A DNA stretch of 64,000 nt from Aspidapion aeneum (taxonomy: Eukaryota > Arthropoda > Insecta > Coleoptera > Brentidae). Each line of letters starts with the position of its first letter. Position 1 is the first letter of the stretch. The notes beneath the pieces are model-generated. The model saw only the letters and a program-made list of their open reading frames with translations, did no database searches and was not told the origin of the DNA. A program made the position numbers and the translations under genes. The stretch spans positions 129,632,140-129,696,139 of the forward strand of contig OY755039.1 of NCBI GenBank assembly GCA_963576565.1, in the 5' to 3' direction. Shown piece by piece: positions 20,663 through 35,600 of this stretch.

Positions 20663-23600
20663 CTGTAAAAAAAGGTTTATTTAAACTGTTGCTTGAATAC
20701 GACGGATTTACGCTGGTAAAGGCCTTTACACACAAATTTACATTGGCCGCATTAGGCCAGTCTAAATCTACGATTTTTTGATATGTTGCTAGTACACAGT
20801 GCGACCCTGTATTTTTTAAGTTTTTTAAGATGTCCGCAAAATTATTTTTATGGGGTGTAAATGCGGTTTTATTAGTCGTTATAAAACACTATATTTTAAA
20901 ATCAAGTCAGATCCTTTTTTCTAAAAAATTTGAATTTCAAAAATTTATCATTTTTTTACAATTTTTTTATATAATTATCCTATAGAATCATATTTAAAGT
21001 ACTTTAAGTAAATGATTATAGCCGTAATAAACAAAAGAACTAAACCAGTAACTACTTTTGTCATAATTTATTAAGATTATTAAATAATTTTAATAGGGCT
21101 AAGGCAACAAAAAAATAATTAAGTACCTAAAGAATGATATAAATGGTAACAAAACTAAATTCTATTTGAACTAAATTTAACAAGCTTTCAAAAGTTGCTC
21201 TGCCTACCGTTCATCAATAATAATTGTGTTTATTTTGTATTTATTCCAAATAGTTAAAAATTCCCTATTAATCGATTCTCCAGCTTGTTCTGACCAAATG
21301 CTGTTTTGTAAGATGCTGTAGTATGCAGTGAATTTTAAGGGCTTGTGTCACCCCGGCATGTTCTAAAACGGCTTCTAAGTGCTTTAAATCTGCTTCAAGT
21401 TCAACGTATGTTTGAACAGAACCGAAGCATTGTTCAACAATTGAAAGCAGATACAAATGGCATTACGAAAATATAATCTGTCTCTCCTAGCACTTGTCGT
21501 GATGTTAAATGGTTTGTATTCTTTAGGAGCTTTCTGCAGGCATTGCCTTCAAATATTTAGCCGTGGTAGTGTTTTGCAATCACGTTTAGCTTTTTTGGCC
21601 ATTTAAGCGTATTTTCTCTGTCAAGAAGTGGTACTAGGCCATTCCAAAATACATGATTAACAAACCCCTGCAACAGATGAAGTGCAGGTAGGATGCATTT
21701 CTGAAAGACACAAAGATCTTCCTGTTCCTCAAATAGGGGTTTGTTAATAACACTAAAAGATTCTTTGGCTCTTTTGATATTAGAATCCAAATATGTGTTA
21801 AATTTATTAAAATATAACTTCAGATCCCCATATGTTCTTGGCTCCTTTTCATAACTTAAGCTATAAGACCTCATCTCTGTAAGGGAAATGTGGCAATAAG
21901 GACACGGGTAGCTGGACGTTGCTGTTTGCATTCCATTCACGATAAGCAGTAGTTTAAAGACACAAACTTGAACGATATACTATTTAGGTTTGTTATTTGA
22001 AATAGTTTGGTAATATTTTTATAAGTTTCTTTAATATCAGCTTTTTTTACACCAGTAAGTCTCCCTTTCTTTGCAGCACTAACGCCTTCGCTGTATTTTG
22101 TACTACACATTTCAACTGAAAATTTTTGGAAATCTTTAAGGAATATGAAGGCATATTTTAAAAAAGTTTTGACCTCCATCGCTTACAACTTTTTAGTTCA
22201 TATTTTGTTCCACGGTTTGTCTTTCTTTAATAATTCTTTCAACAAGATGACTTGCATCAGCATAAATAAAGGGTCTGGAAGATTTACCTTCGCTGGTTTC
22301 AAATTCAAAATGATCCTTTTTCTAACAGTCTAAAAGCATCTTGGATTTCTCTTGGCGGTGTTGTCTATAGTTCGATGATATAGATTGTTTGCCAGCTGAA
22401 CTTCTTATAAAATTGGTAATTTTTTCCATATTTCTATTAGAGAATCCCTCATTTGTTTGTAAATTCTCTAAGTGTTCCTGAGTAAAACAGTTTAGTTGTT
22501 GCTGGATTTAAAGTTACCTTTGCCGTTTTGCCCCCTGTAGATAAATTAACAGAAATGTTTTTATACGCTTTGGAAGAACGGAAAGTAGTGTTTTCTTCTT
22601 GGTCAATTTTATTTTTAATGATTTTTACAGCAATTTGTTCTTGTTGCTTATTTGAGACTGTTCTATTCAAAATGTTAATAGCATTTTTGCTAATATTATG
22701 CCTACATCCTGCACAACGATGTTTCAAACCTTTTCCGAGGACAAATTTTTAATTGACGTTGACGATTGTTGTTTAGAAGAAATCTTTTTTTTGGATGACA
22801 TTTAGTTGTTGCAGTCTGACAAATTACACAATTGCACTCATAAAAACTTCTAGTTTCCTTCGAAACTAATATTTTGTCAAATTCAGGCATTTTTGTCATT
22901 TTACGCTTTAAAGTACCGTTTTTTTTCTTTCTTAGGGAAATCCGACATCGAGTGCAAATAGATAATGGGTATTTACTATCTAAGTCACTAAAGTTTGTAT
23001 CCAAAAATTCACATATGAGTTCTTTAGTTTTTGTTGTAATTTTAAATGAAACACAACAAAAACATACCTTTTTTCTGTTGTAAATAATAATAATCAAAAC
23101 AGCAATCTAAACCAAGTCTTGATAATTTTTGTCTAACGAACACTACCAAAACATCGAAAAAAATATATCAAACATAACACGGCGTCTTTTTATTCTTTTG
23201 TTTTTAAAATCATGGCATTCTTGATTGTGGGCCACTACCCAAAAGTCACAAACTGATTGATTTTGACAAAATGCTGTCTGACATATTTTGACAGTCTTTC
23301 AGACAGTGACTTAAATCTAGGGGTTTTTAATTTAATTTTTTATAGGTCGTACGCCCCGAAAACGTAAATTGTAATAGTGAAAATGAAAAAAAGCAAAAAA
23401 TATACAAAAAGGATCTTTTCCGATTTTAAAATATCGTGATTTTAGACGATCAATTAATAAACTTGTATAAACTATAAACAGTTTTTAGCGGACATGTCAA
23501 AAAACTTAAAAATTACAGGGTCGCACTGTGAGTATCTTTGAGGGTAGTTCACGCCCAAGTTTGCAAACCTGAAATTCCTGTGCTACTCTTGAGGGACTCG

Positions 23601-26600
23601 AAAAAAACTACCTTAAGAAATTTTTTTTTGGTATAACATAATTCTATAAACAAAATTTCAGATTCAAAAGTTACTTATCAATCTATTAGTGGCAGTTTTT
23701 AATTTCCGCACAATACTTCCAATCTTTTTTTCTACCTGGTGAAATTTTTATACTTGCTGACATAGGACGTTTTGGAGTATCAATGACGAAATGTTACATG
23801 TAAACAGATAGAAAAAGAAATAAATAGATAAGAAATAAAACAAAAGTAAGGGATGGCAAAGAAGAAGTAGCAAAATTAAAATGGAAATTTCTCGGTCATA
23901 ATATCAGACAGAAAGACGATCGATGGAACAAATGTATGGTAAACTGAAGACCTTGGAAAAATAAAAGAAGTAGAAGACCCCAAATGAGATGGGCGGACGA
24001 TTTGAAGAAACATGCGGGAACTAGATGGATAAACATGGCGACAGACATAGAAGAGTAGCAGTTATTGGGGGAGGCCTATGTTCAAAGATGGATCGAAGAA
24101 GGCTAAATAAATAGACAGATATAAAAACTAAAAAAATAAATGGATTTTCTGGTGTAAACTGAATTTTTTTCTTCAAATCTTTTAAATCAGGTGGAAGCAG
24201 TAAAATAAAGATCCAACTTACCGGGAATGCTAACTCTTGACCCCTCCACACCCAGACACCGGAAATAGTACTGTTATTGTCTTCACCGAACAGACAAACT
24301 GAACCGAAGGCAGCTTTACGCATTTTATCCAAACGCTGAAACATGCCTGTGATGAGGTTACAACTCATAAACACCTGCAAAAAAAAAAATTAATTACTTA
24401 AAAAATATAAAACCTTAAAAAATTACAAATATCAAGTGTGACTCTGAGCAAAGGCAGAGTACAGTAGAGGGTGTTTTATTATATTTCTTCCCACCCTTCT
24501 TGACCATTAACTTTTGTCCACAGGAAAGAAATTAAAAAGTGTTTGAATCAGAAACTTTGTTTTTACTTTGGTGGTAGAATAACATTTATTTTGAAATTAT
24601 CCAAGCATTTACCATATAAAGGGAATCAGTGATTTTTTTAAATACACACTTTTAATGTTTTAATTCTGAAAAAATTGGTTAAAATTTTTAATCTCTTTCC
24701 CTCAACTTTAAAAACTCCAGCTTACTTTTGTCAGTTCTTCAGGGTATTTGTATTCTCCATACCAGATGGAATAGTTTTCTGGGTCAAACTTCTCCCAGAA
24801 ATAGGGGATGGATTTGGCTTCTTCTTCGTTGGAGTAGACCCGTTTAAAGTCGTCGAAATTGAAAGTACTAAATACCAAAATAAAAAAAAACTATGAATTT
24901 ATACTTGAGTTATGCTTTATGCACTTCATGTTAATGAAAATTGTAGAAATCAAATTTCGGACTTTCATTGTCATTTAGACAACATAATTTTCCTCACTGT
25001 TTTTTTCATATATATGTACATACAATGTGTCCACGGATTGAGTGCCGGTAAGGTATAAATGACAAAAATACTGATTTTTTGGAAATCGCCCCTGCTTGGT
25101 CTCAAACTAAGATGTTAAAATAAGCCAAATCAATTAATATATATAGGGTGGTTTAGTAGGCAGATTTGATGATGTAAGGTATAAACGACAAAAAAAAGTC
25201 AATTAAGATTCTGATTTTCTGGGAATTGCTTCTGCTTGGTTGCAAAGTAAGATGTAAAAAAAAATGAGCCAAATCAATTAATATACAGGATGCTGTAATG
25301 GGCTGATTTGATAAAATGTGTTAAGAGTAAAGTACCTTTGTTTTAAAAGATATCGGAAAAGGTTATTAAATAGTTATTAAGAATCAAACGTTACATCAGA
25401 TTCTCAATTTTCAGAAAAATCAGCGAACCTTGGTTTTGTAAGTCAATTATTCAAACTTTTCTTTAGGCGATTTTTACCAGATTTTTCTGAAAATTGGGAA
25501 TTAGCGGTAACTTTTAATTCTAAACAACTTTTTTTTATAACCTTTTCTGATATCTTTTAAAACAAAGGTTTTTTTACTTTTAACACTTTTTATCGAATCA
25601 ACCTACTAAACCACTATATTGATTTGGCCTATTTTTTAACATGTTAGTTTAGGACCAAGCAGGAGCAATTCCCAGAAAATCAGAATCAGAAAATTCAAAT
25701 TTGTGCGAAATGAAAAAAAAAAAACTGAATTTGAAAGCAAACTTGCAACTGTCCCAAATGTTGGTTCTAATATAGATATTAATGGTATTTGTCATAATAT
25801 GGCCCAGTATAAAATTGATATTTTGTAAAAATCACATCAAAAATTATTTTTGAAAATTTTTGTCTGAACCTACACTTTGCTTCAATTATACTTTGCTGTA
25901 ACTGCGTCCAATGTGATATAAAGCTTAGAGAAATAATTCCAGTCAAAATCTAGAATTTACAGTGGCGAAGCGTCCACGGAACCACTATTACCATTGGTAA
26001 CAGTTCAAAATCTTGGAAAATTTTTTTTTATGACTAATGTGAAATAATTTTGTTTTTAAATAAAAACCTTTTTACCAACAGCAATATTAGTTCAGGCAAG
26101 ATTCGGGAAAATCCACTTTCTAGAAGCATTTTATATTACTTTTTGGCAAATGGGCAATTCCCCCTATTTTGACCCCGCTGAATCCGAATATCCCTGTTGC
26201 CAACTCGAAATATTGACAGGGCCTGAGATATTCAAGATGGCGGCCAAAATGGCGGCGGAATTTTAAATTGCCGCTGGAAAGCCCAAATTGTCACAGGTGT
26301 ACATTCCAAATATATATTTGTATAATTAAAAAATAATAACATATTATTTTTTTTAATAATAACCTCCAAAAACCCCCCCAGACCCCCCAAAATCTGAAAG
26401 TGTTTTTTCAAATTTCCAAAAACTAAGCTTCTAAGAGAAAAATGTATAATATACTTTATTGTAGACAATAAAATTCCCTTTTCAACATGGTATAACTTAA
26501 TAAAGTTAGACTAATAATAAGCTCTCCAGCGGCGTCCGTTAATTGAAGTAATTAAAAAAAGTTGAAAAAATACCTTTTATTCCAAGATTTATTTAATTTT

Positions 26601-29600
26601 TTTAAAAACTAATATCTACAGAAAACCATGTATTACATTTTGGTATACTCAATAAAATTTCCTTCAAAATGACGTATAACATGGTTAAAACGGTTTTATA
26701 AATAAAACTTCAGGGACATCCGTAAATTAATTTTGAAAAAACAAAAAATAAACCATTTTTGTTACAGGTTTTATCTAATTTTCTCAAAAACTAAGCTTAA
26801 CATGAAAAAACTTGTTCTACACTTTTTTGTAGACAGGGAAATGCCCTTTTCAAAAATGTGAAACTCGGTGGGGTTTGACTTATAGCAAACTCTCCAGCGA
26901 CGTCCGTCAATGGGGGTGATTTCAACAAATCATTAAAAAAATCATGTTTTTCATATGTTTTATTCAATTTTCTTAAAAACCAAGCTCTTTATCAAAAAAT
27001 GTGTTCTATACTTCGTCATAGCCAATAAAATTTCCTTTCGAACGATGTATAACAAAGTGGAAGTTATTTTATATTTACCGCTCCAGTGGTGTTCTTAATT
27101 TAAAGAAATTATTTAAGATCAATCCAATCAATTTTGTGTCTTATTAGCTTTTCGGTGGATAATAAAGAGCGGCGGATAAAAGGTCGAAATTACAAAAGGT
27201 CGAAAAAATAAGGTCGAAAGTACAAAAGGTCGAGAATACAAAAGGTCGAAATTACAAAAGGGCGAAAGTACAAAAGATCAAAAAACAAAAGGTCAAAAGT
27301 TCAAAAGGTCGAAAGTATGAGTACCTAATTATGATTATGCCCCCCCCCAAACCGTTGCATAAGATTCACCACTTTATTTTTAGTTATATATGCTTAAAAA
27401 AATAACCAAAAACACCTGTGTCAAACTTACTACTGTTACTTTCTGCACAAAAATATTGCTTAGGGGGATGGGGCCATGGCCCCTATGCCCTCTCCCCTTA
27501 TAACCACCGGTGTTTTTTTGCTTTAAAGAACTTATTTAGAAAAATCAAAATATCTAATCTAAACAAAAAACAGTTTATTTTAATTTGGAAACATTTTATC
27601 TTAGTAGGTATAAATTACGAACCTTCTTGAAGTATTTATCATAACATTAACCTCACTTTGTAATATATCATTTAAAAAGAAATTGTCTTATCCTCAATAA
27701 ATAAATGCACATTTTTTCTGAAAATCTTAGAAAAGATATTTAAATATGCAAGAGAAACTGATTATTTCAGTTATTTTTGAAAATAAGTTTATATTAGTAC
27801 GCCCCTGAAGCCTTAAATATGGCAACAACCTGACATTTTAATAAAGTTTTTAAAAGAAAATTTTATGTCTACAATAAAGTATACTACATATTTTTTCCTA
27901 AAAAGTGTAGTTTTTGAGAAAATTTTGAAAAACCTATAATAAACATGTTTTTTCTAAATAATCCCAATTTACGTACGCCACTGAAGAGCTACTTGCTTTT
28001 CCTAACCTTATTGACCAACACATCATTGGAAAGGGAATTTTATTCTCCACAAAAAACTGTTCTTTGCAATTTTTGATAAAAAGGTTAGTTTTCGAGAAAA
28101 GTTGTCAACAGAGATATTCGGATTCAGCGGGGTCAAATTAGGGGGAAATGGTCTGTTGCCAAAAAGTAATATGATTTGCTTCTAGACCGAAAACGGAAAG
28201 CCTTTTAAAATAATATGCTGACTATATGTAATAGTAATTCATAAAATAATACGCTCTATACTGTGGTCCTTCGGCTCCGTCTCTTGTCTGCTCGCGTGCT
28301 TGAATTGTACAGCGCAAAAGCGTGGGCGCCTCGCGATATTATGTACGCTTGTTACTATGTTTTGTTTTGATTACTCCTTAGTAGTGGTTAGGATAGATGG
28401 ATTAGTCCGCTAAGTAATCTATCAACTACTTGAAAAGTCATTCCCCTTGTATAATTTTAAACAATTTGGAAAAAGTTACGCGTCGCCACTGGGAATTTAA
28501 GTTTTACATTATGTCATAATTTTTCATAACCTTACCCTTTTGGTAGAGCATCAAAAGGATCTTTGCTCTTGGGTTCTGCCAAGAGAATAGCCTCAGCTGC
28601 GTCAGGCTCCTCTTCAGGCTCTTGTTCTTTCTTGGGGGTCTCTTTTTTGGGTTTCTCTTTTTTCTCTTGTGGTTTCTTTTCATCCTTCTTTTTGCCCTTA
28701 CCTAGGGTAATTGGAAGAAGTATTAAAATGTGGAATGAAATCAATATAATTTGTAGTGAACTGTGAACCATCTTACTCTTATGTATTCATATGAACCGAT
28801 ATTTTTGAGGGGGTTTCAAGAGATTTTGGGGAAGATAGAAAAAAACCAACTTCTCTACTTGTGGGGCTTCTTTTTCAAACTACTAATTTTTGAAGTCTGG
28901 ATTTGGGGTCTATAGCTTTTTGAATTATGAAAATTTCATTTGGATAAAATTTGCTTTTTTATAGTATTTGTAATAAATAGTTTAACGGTCAATAATTAAA
29001 TTTCATCTGTCACTTTTAAAATAAAATTGTTATTTTCTTATGGAAAGACCTCTTTATTTCTTTTTAGTCTGTGTATTTTTTTAAATTGCAGGGGTCTCAA
29101 CAGATAACCAACAAAATAATATGAAAAATATGAAATCTTTAAAAAAAAATATGGAAAAACAAAAAAAATCATGAAGGAAACATGAATAAAAAAAAAATTG
29201 TCCCTTTCCATATGGCCGACAATTTTTTTTTTTGAAAATATATTTACTAACCAAAAATGTTTTTTTTATTTATTTATTTTCAAACAAAAATAAGGCACAT
29301 AGTTTAAAAGTACATTTTCTGTGGATTTCACCTCACCTCTTTTTTCATCCCAACTTATTTTGAGAAAAAAATGATGCTGCCAAATTTTTGACCGGTATAG
29401 TTTGTAAAATAAGTCATTGTTATAAATTTGGTATTATGCAAGAAAAATAAAATTTAGTTCTTTTTGACATTTTAAATAGTATTTTTTTGTTTTTAAATAA
29501 AGGATGCCAAAAACCAAATTTTTTGTAAAAATTTTGACAATGGCATTTTCTTCCGCAAAAAAGTAGCTATAAAAATGTTTTTACAAAATTACGGTATTTT

Positions 29601-32600
29601 AAAAAAAGTAAAAAAAGAAAATACATAATTTTTGTAATTGTTGAGGCTAGTGGTTCTCTAGATTCGCTATTTAACAAACTGTGCGCTCCTTAGTACACGC
29701 CTACATAATAAAACAAACAAATCTTTAATTTTCATAAATGTAACTTTGGTGGTATGAGCTTTGCGTTTATTATAAACTAAAATTTTAAAATTTTCTTAAC
29801 CGCGTGACGTCAATTCACGATCGAAAATTCGGACAAAGGCGTGAGGATGCGCAAGAACATACCGTGTTTTTATTTATCGTGATATGGGTAGGTACCCCTT
29901 TTACCTTTTTTTTTACTTCCTCTGCTTTCAGTTGAGCTTTTTTCTGAGCATTCACTCTTTTCTGAGCACTTTTCTAAACTTTCAGTACTCTGTTCTCTAT
30001 TCTTATTATTTTTATTCTCTTTTTCCTTTTTACTCTCCTCAATGTGTTTCTCTTTTTTTCCTTTTTTAGCAGCTTGTAAGAGAATTAAATTACCATTAAC
30101 CAAGTAGCCCAACAAGTTAAAAATTCTAGTAAAAACTTAAAAAATATATTTACCATCGCCTGCGCCTTGGGCTTGTACAGATCCAGCTTGCGCTGGTTTA
30201 TCACAGAGAAGTACGTCGCCAAGAACTTTCTTGAATTGGGGTTGGTTGATCAAAGTGGTAAACCATCTGAAATATACAACATCTTTGCAATAAGCCGAGT
30301 TTACACAGCAAAATAAAAGATGCCAAACTAGGGGTGAAATAAAAGAACAAAAAATTATTTAAAAAAGTCTTCTATGCTCAGCCGGGACTTGAACCAGGAA
30401 CCTGTAGCTATGTACGCCAACGCCCTACCAATTAAGCTACCAAACTCGTAGGTGTTTTTACCTACTGTTAAATCCACAGTATAGGAACGCTAGTTCTCTG
30501 GGTATTGACGCAGCCAAGCCATTCAACTAATTTTATAATTCTTTGTTCCCAAAACTAGAAGTAAGTATCATATGAACTCAAATTAGATGTATAATTGATT
30601 TAATACCTTAACAGTGGGAACAAATATATATATACAGGGTGTTCGGGATATTGTTGGGGTCATTTGCTACCTTTTCAATCTTGGAACTTGGGTCCTTAGA
30701 GTCACGGCTAAAGAGATATGATTTTTTTTAAACGGTTTTTTATTAAAGAACATTAGTGATTTTGTGAAAGAAAATCAATTTCAAAATTAAAACTTAAAAA
30801 AAGTATCGACACTTGAGAACTTCATTTTCTTTTAAAAACTTCTCTAGTTAATTACCTTTCTAATGGTATGCTACACTTTGATTAAAAAAAACAATTCTGC
30901 TTTAAAATACGGATATTCTGTGAGACAGGCAATAATCGTTCGGAATTGATAAGAAAAACAATTTGATGTTTATGATCGTTTACCTAAGTCGAATTTCCCC
31001 TTGGGGTCTAGTTTTACTCAAAACCGTAAAAAACCACCCGCCCCTTTTCAACGAAATAACTTGGATGATTTTTCCTGTTTTCTGCGATATATTTCCTCTG
31101 ATTTCCAATAGTTTTCTTACTGGTATTATAGTTTTTCCTTCCAAAATGTATTGGCACTGGTCTATAAGGACCTAAGTTATCTTTACTTTCCTTATAGATT
31201 TAACTTCAAAAACTTTTAAATCTAACACCGTTTTCGATCAACGATCGAGTTAGAGCAGAGCGTCGCTTCCGCTAAGATTTCTTTATTCGATTAGGTAAAA
31301 CGCTTGCTCCTAAACCTCGCGCGGATCGATTTCTTTTGCTCTTTGTCCGGAGACGGATCAACGGGTTTGGATCAAAACAATAAACATAACCCTACTTTTA
31401 AATCGTATTGTTTTATTTCTGTGTGTTATAAATAGAAAACCCAACACAGGGACGAGATCGCCTTAATTAGAAGTTGGATCAATTTGCAGTTGCTCCCTCA
31501 GAGATCTGCTTCAGCAAGGAGCGACTTTTGATCGAAAACGGTTTAAGTTACCTTTAAGGGTTGCCCTTACCTGTTCACATTGGCAAAAGGTTTTCTGTAC
31601 TCAGCATCCAAAACATATTTGTAGGGGTTAAGAAGGTTGCAGGCGACCACAATATCAGCAAGTGAGATCCTTTCTCCTACCAAAAAGGTTCTTGTAAGCA
31701 AATGGCTGTTTAAGATGGTGAGGGCTGATTTCATGTCACTTTTGGCTCTTTGGAACGCCTGCAAAAAGCATTATGTACTTAGGGTCTTAGATTGAAGTCC
31801 AATGTACAATTACTTTTGGTTATTTTAAGAAAAAATTATTGATACATGTTAGGTTTGAGCAATATACTGCATTTAATGAGAGGAGCAACACACTAATGGA
31901 TAGACATAAGCCCTCCGCGAACATTTGACGAAAGGGAACCACCCCTGGCAGGGGTTCTATGTACATCAGCAAAAGGGGTAAATTTCTAAAATCTAAATGT
32001 TTGTTTTTTCTTGTGGTAATTTTATCCCTAACACATTGTTTTTCTCCAAAAAGTATTTTTAGTTTTAAGGCCCATTGTACAGCGTGTCCCATTTTTGATG
32101 GGATTAAATGGGAAACTCGGTTATTATTAAAGATATCGATTTTCTGATTGCACCTTACCGTGCTCTTTTTTGGAGCCCTTAAAAATGGTGTAATCAGATT
32201 TTTGCTATACCCTGTGGTTTCGCTAATACAGGGAGTTTTTGAAAAAATTGCATTTTAATTAATTCCTTGTATCTCGCTTATTTTGCAAGATATTTTTATT
32301 CTGTAAAAACCTTTCTATGGCAACTTTTTTAGAGCAAAATAATGACGTTGTCAATTTTTAAAAATATTGTTTAGTTTTTGAGATATGGTATTTATCATAA
32401 AAAAATTATATACAGACCTGGATTTTTTTTATTACTACTTTGATTAGTTCCATGCTATTATTACCTTAAAATGATAAAACTTTAATATTTTTTTGATTTA
32501 AGGTTAAAAAAAGCTACTTAATATTTGAAAAATAAATTATAGTCCGAACCTGGAAATTTCCAACGTAATTATAAATTAAAAATTGCAAGACACGAACGAT

Positions 32601-35600
32601 TTTTAGTTTATCGGTTTTGAAATGATAATTAAAAGATTTATAAATAAAGTAAAAAACGTTAAAAAGTTACGAAAATAATATCATACTAATTATTTGATAA
32701 CCAAACAGCAGGTCGTGAAATTTACAAAACAAAAGCGTGGAATTGACATTGTCATTTTACTTGTCATTTTTGTAAATGGCTTACAATTATTTTAAACTGG
32801 CTAGAAATCGACCATATCCAGATTTTGAAAAATGTGATATGTTTGACTGCTTCATTCAAGCAACAAAATTTTTATGCAAAATGCGTTAAGAAAAATTACT
32901 CAAAAATGCCAACAATGTCTTACACATAATGGTAATCAGAAAGATTAGTTATTTTTTATAATTTGTTTTTTTTTGTATTTTTCATAGACTTTGTTTCAAA
33001 TAAATCTGTAAATTAACGTAAACCCATTTTAATATGCTAAGTATCAATACAGTTAAACTAAAAATTGTTTAACTAGCAATTTTTAGTTTATATTTATGTT
33101 GGAAATATCCAGGTTCGGACTAATTTTTTTTTTAAATATTAAATATTTTTTTTTCCCTTAAAACAAAAATTTTTTAAATTTTTATTATTTTATGATAATA
33201 CTAGCATGAAACCAATCAAAAAAGTAATAAAAAAAATCCAGGTCCGTATTTAATTTTTTATGATAAATACCATATCTCAAAAACTAAACAATATTTTAAA
33301 AAATTGACAACGTCATTATTTTCTTCTAAAAAAGTGGCCATAAAAATGTTTTTACAGAATAAAAGTATCTCGCAAAATAAGCGAGATACAAGGGTTTATT
33401 AAAAATACAATTTTTTCAAAAACTCCCTGTATTAGCGAAACTACGGGGTATAGCAAAAATCTGATTACGCCATTTTTAAGGGCTCAAAAAAAGAGCACGG
33501 TAAGGTGCAATCAGAAAATCAATATCTTTAATAATAACCGAGTTTCCCATTTAATCCCATCGAAAATGGGACACGCTGTACACAGTTACATAGTATATAA
33601 GTAAGACATACATTTCTAAAACATCAGCCTCTAAAAAACGTGTTTCTAGGAATCTTTCTAGGAAAACATTAATTTTTGTAACTCAGTAAACACAAAAAAA
33701 CATTATTTTTTCCACACCTTCAATTTATTTAAGTGCCTATAAAAGGTGTGCCACTTACGTAAGGGAGGCCTCTTACACATCGTTCAAGAGGACTTTTTGT
33801 CAGCCTTAATAACTAATAATTAGTTGTTTTCTGTCAAGTTAAAAGTTTGCAAATAATTAGGAAAATACTATCAGAGAGCACTTTTAGGGGGGTAAAGGGG
33901 GATTGTCCCCCCACCCCCACTTTATGGAAGGCCAACTAAAAAATTGGGTTTCAAGTTAATACTAACCAGAAATAATTTTTTACTCACCTTATTTTTATTA
34001 TTTACTAAGTTGAATGTTCAAGGTTTGATTGAATTGAGGATTCCTAGAAATATAGTTACTTTTATTTCAAGGCGGCTGTTTTCGAAAGATATATCTATCT
34101 TATAAAATATGTAGCTGTATATAATGGATTTTAGACTAAACATACTCTTTGGAGAAAAACAATGTGTTAAGAATAAAAAATACCACAAGAAAAAACAAAC
34201 ATTTAAATTTAAAAAATTTTCCCCTTTTTGGTACATCTACCGGGTGGGCCAAAAAAAACCAGACAATTTTTTTTTTCATTATAGCTTTTGAACTATACAA
34301 TCGATTTTAATGAGACAAACTGCACTTGATAGAGAATTAATCAGAGTTTTGACTAAATATATTTTTTTGTCTGCTATCTCAAAATCCAAGATGGCGGACG
34401 AAATTAAATTGTACCCTTCAAAGATGCTCATTTATTCTTGTGTTGCGAACATGTTTTAATTATTTTTTTAATTAGTGAGAAAGCTGCGTTCTTGTCACGC
34501 ACAAAAAGGTATGAACTAGCAAAATCGGTTCAGCTAATTTTTGTTTCAACCATTGTTTTGCATATTATACGATTGCCTTACCAATCATGTCTGCATTTAT
34601 TTTCTTATAACTTCATTACTACTAAACCGATTTTAATGAAATAAAAAAGATCCTGGTGAGAATTGATTGCCTTTTAAAGATCATGATCAAAATTTATCGC
34701 CATCTTAATATTTAAAATGGCGGACAGAATTATACTTGATTCTTAAAAATGGCGTGTTTATTATTATTTTCCGAAAATAATTTAGTTTTTTTTTATTTGT
34801 AGAAAACCACTACTTTTTCCTCACACAACGACGTACAAATTAGTAAAATCGGGCGGTGGTTCTCAAAAAAATCTATTTTTGTTTCAACCATTGTTTGACA
34901 GATTCTACGATTGCATTGCCAATCATGTCTGCATTCATTTCCTTATAAATTCGTTATTACTAAACCAATTTTAGCGAAATAAAAAAAATCGCGGTAAGAA
35001 TTGATTGCTCTTTAAAAATTCTTATCAAAATTTTCCGCCATCTTGGATTCTCCAAAATGGCGTGTTTATTCTTATTTTGCAAAAATGTTTTACACTACTT
35101 TTCTCCCGCGCAAAGCAGTACAAATTATAAAAATCGGTGTCGTGGTTCCCACAAACTCGGATTTTGTTTTAACCATTGTTTTACAAATTCTACGATTGCA
35201 TTGCCAATCCTGTCTGCATTCATTTCTTTAAAAATTCATTAGTACTGAACATCATGGTGCAAACTTTAAAGGTTAATCAGTTTGCGCCATGATGTTTTTT
35301 ATTTCACTAAAATCGGCTCAGTAATAATAAATTTAATGCAGACAGGATTGGCAATGCAATCGTATAATTTCTAAAACAATGGTTAAAACAAAATCTGATT
35401 TTGTGAGAACCACTTAACCGATTTCATTACTTTGTTAAGTTGCGAGAAAAGCAGTGCTTTTCTATAGATTAAAACAAAACTAAAACATTTTTCAGAAAAT
35501 AAGAATAAACACGCCATTTTGAAGAATCAAGTATGATTCTGTCCGCCATCTTGAATTTTAAAATGGTGGTAAATTTTGATGATGATCTTTAAAAAGCAAT

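Noticed and set aside
24021..24380. 119-aa frame as a single exon
   Set aside because: Only 24374-24222 is coding (eEF1G exon 9); the rest reads into intron and LINE debris.
27179..27318. CRISPR-like array
   Set aside because: Units are contiguous at about 15 bp with no spacers; an ordinary minisatellite in an animal intron.
30381..30446. Functional tRNA gene
   Set aside because: A and B boxes and a T-arm are present, but the acceptor halves do not pair and the B box deviates. Called a SINE instead.
31820..32092. 90-aa minus-strand frame in eEF1G intron 3
   Set aside because: No recognisable domain; it runs into the foldback terminus and looks like random opening.
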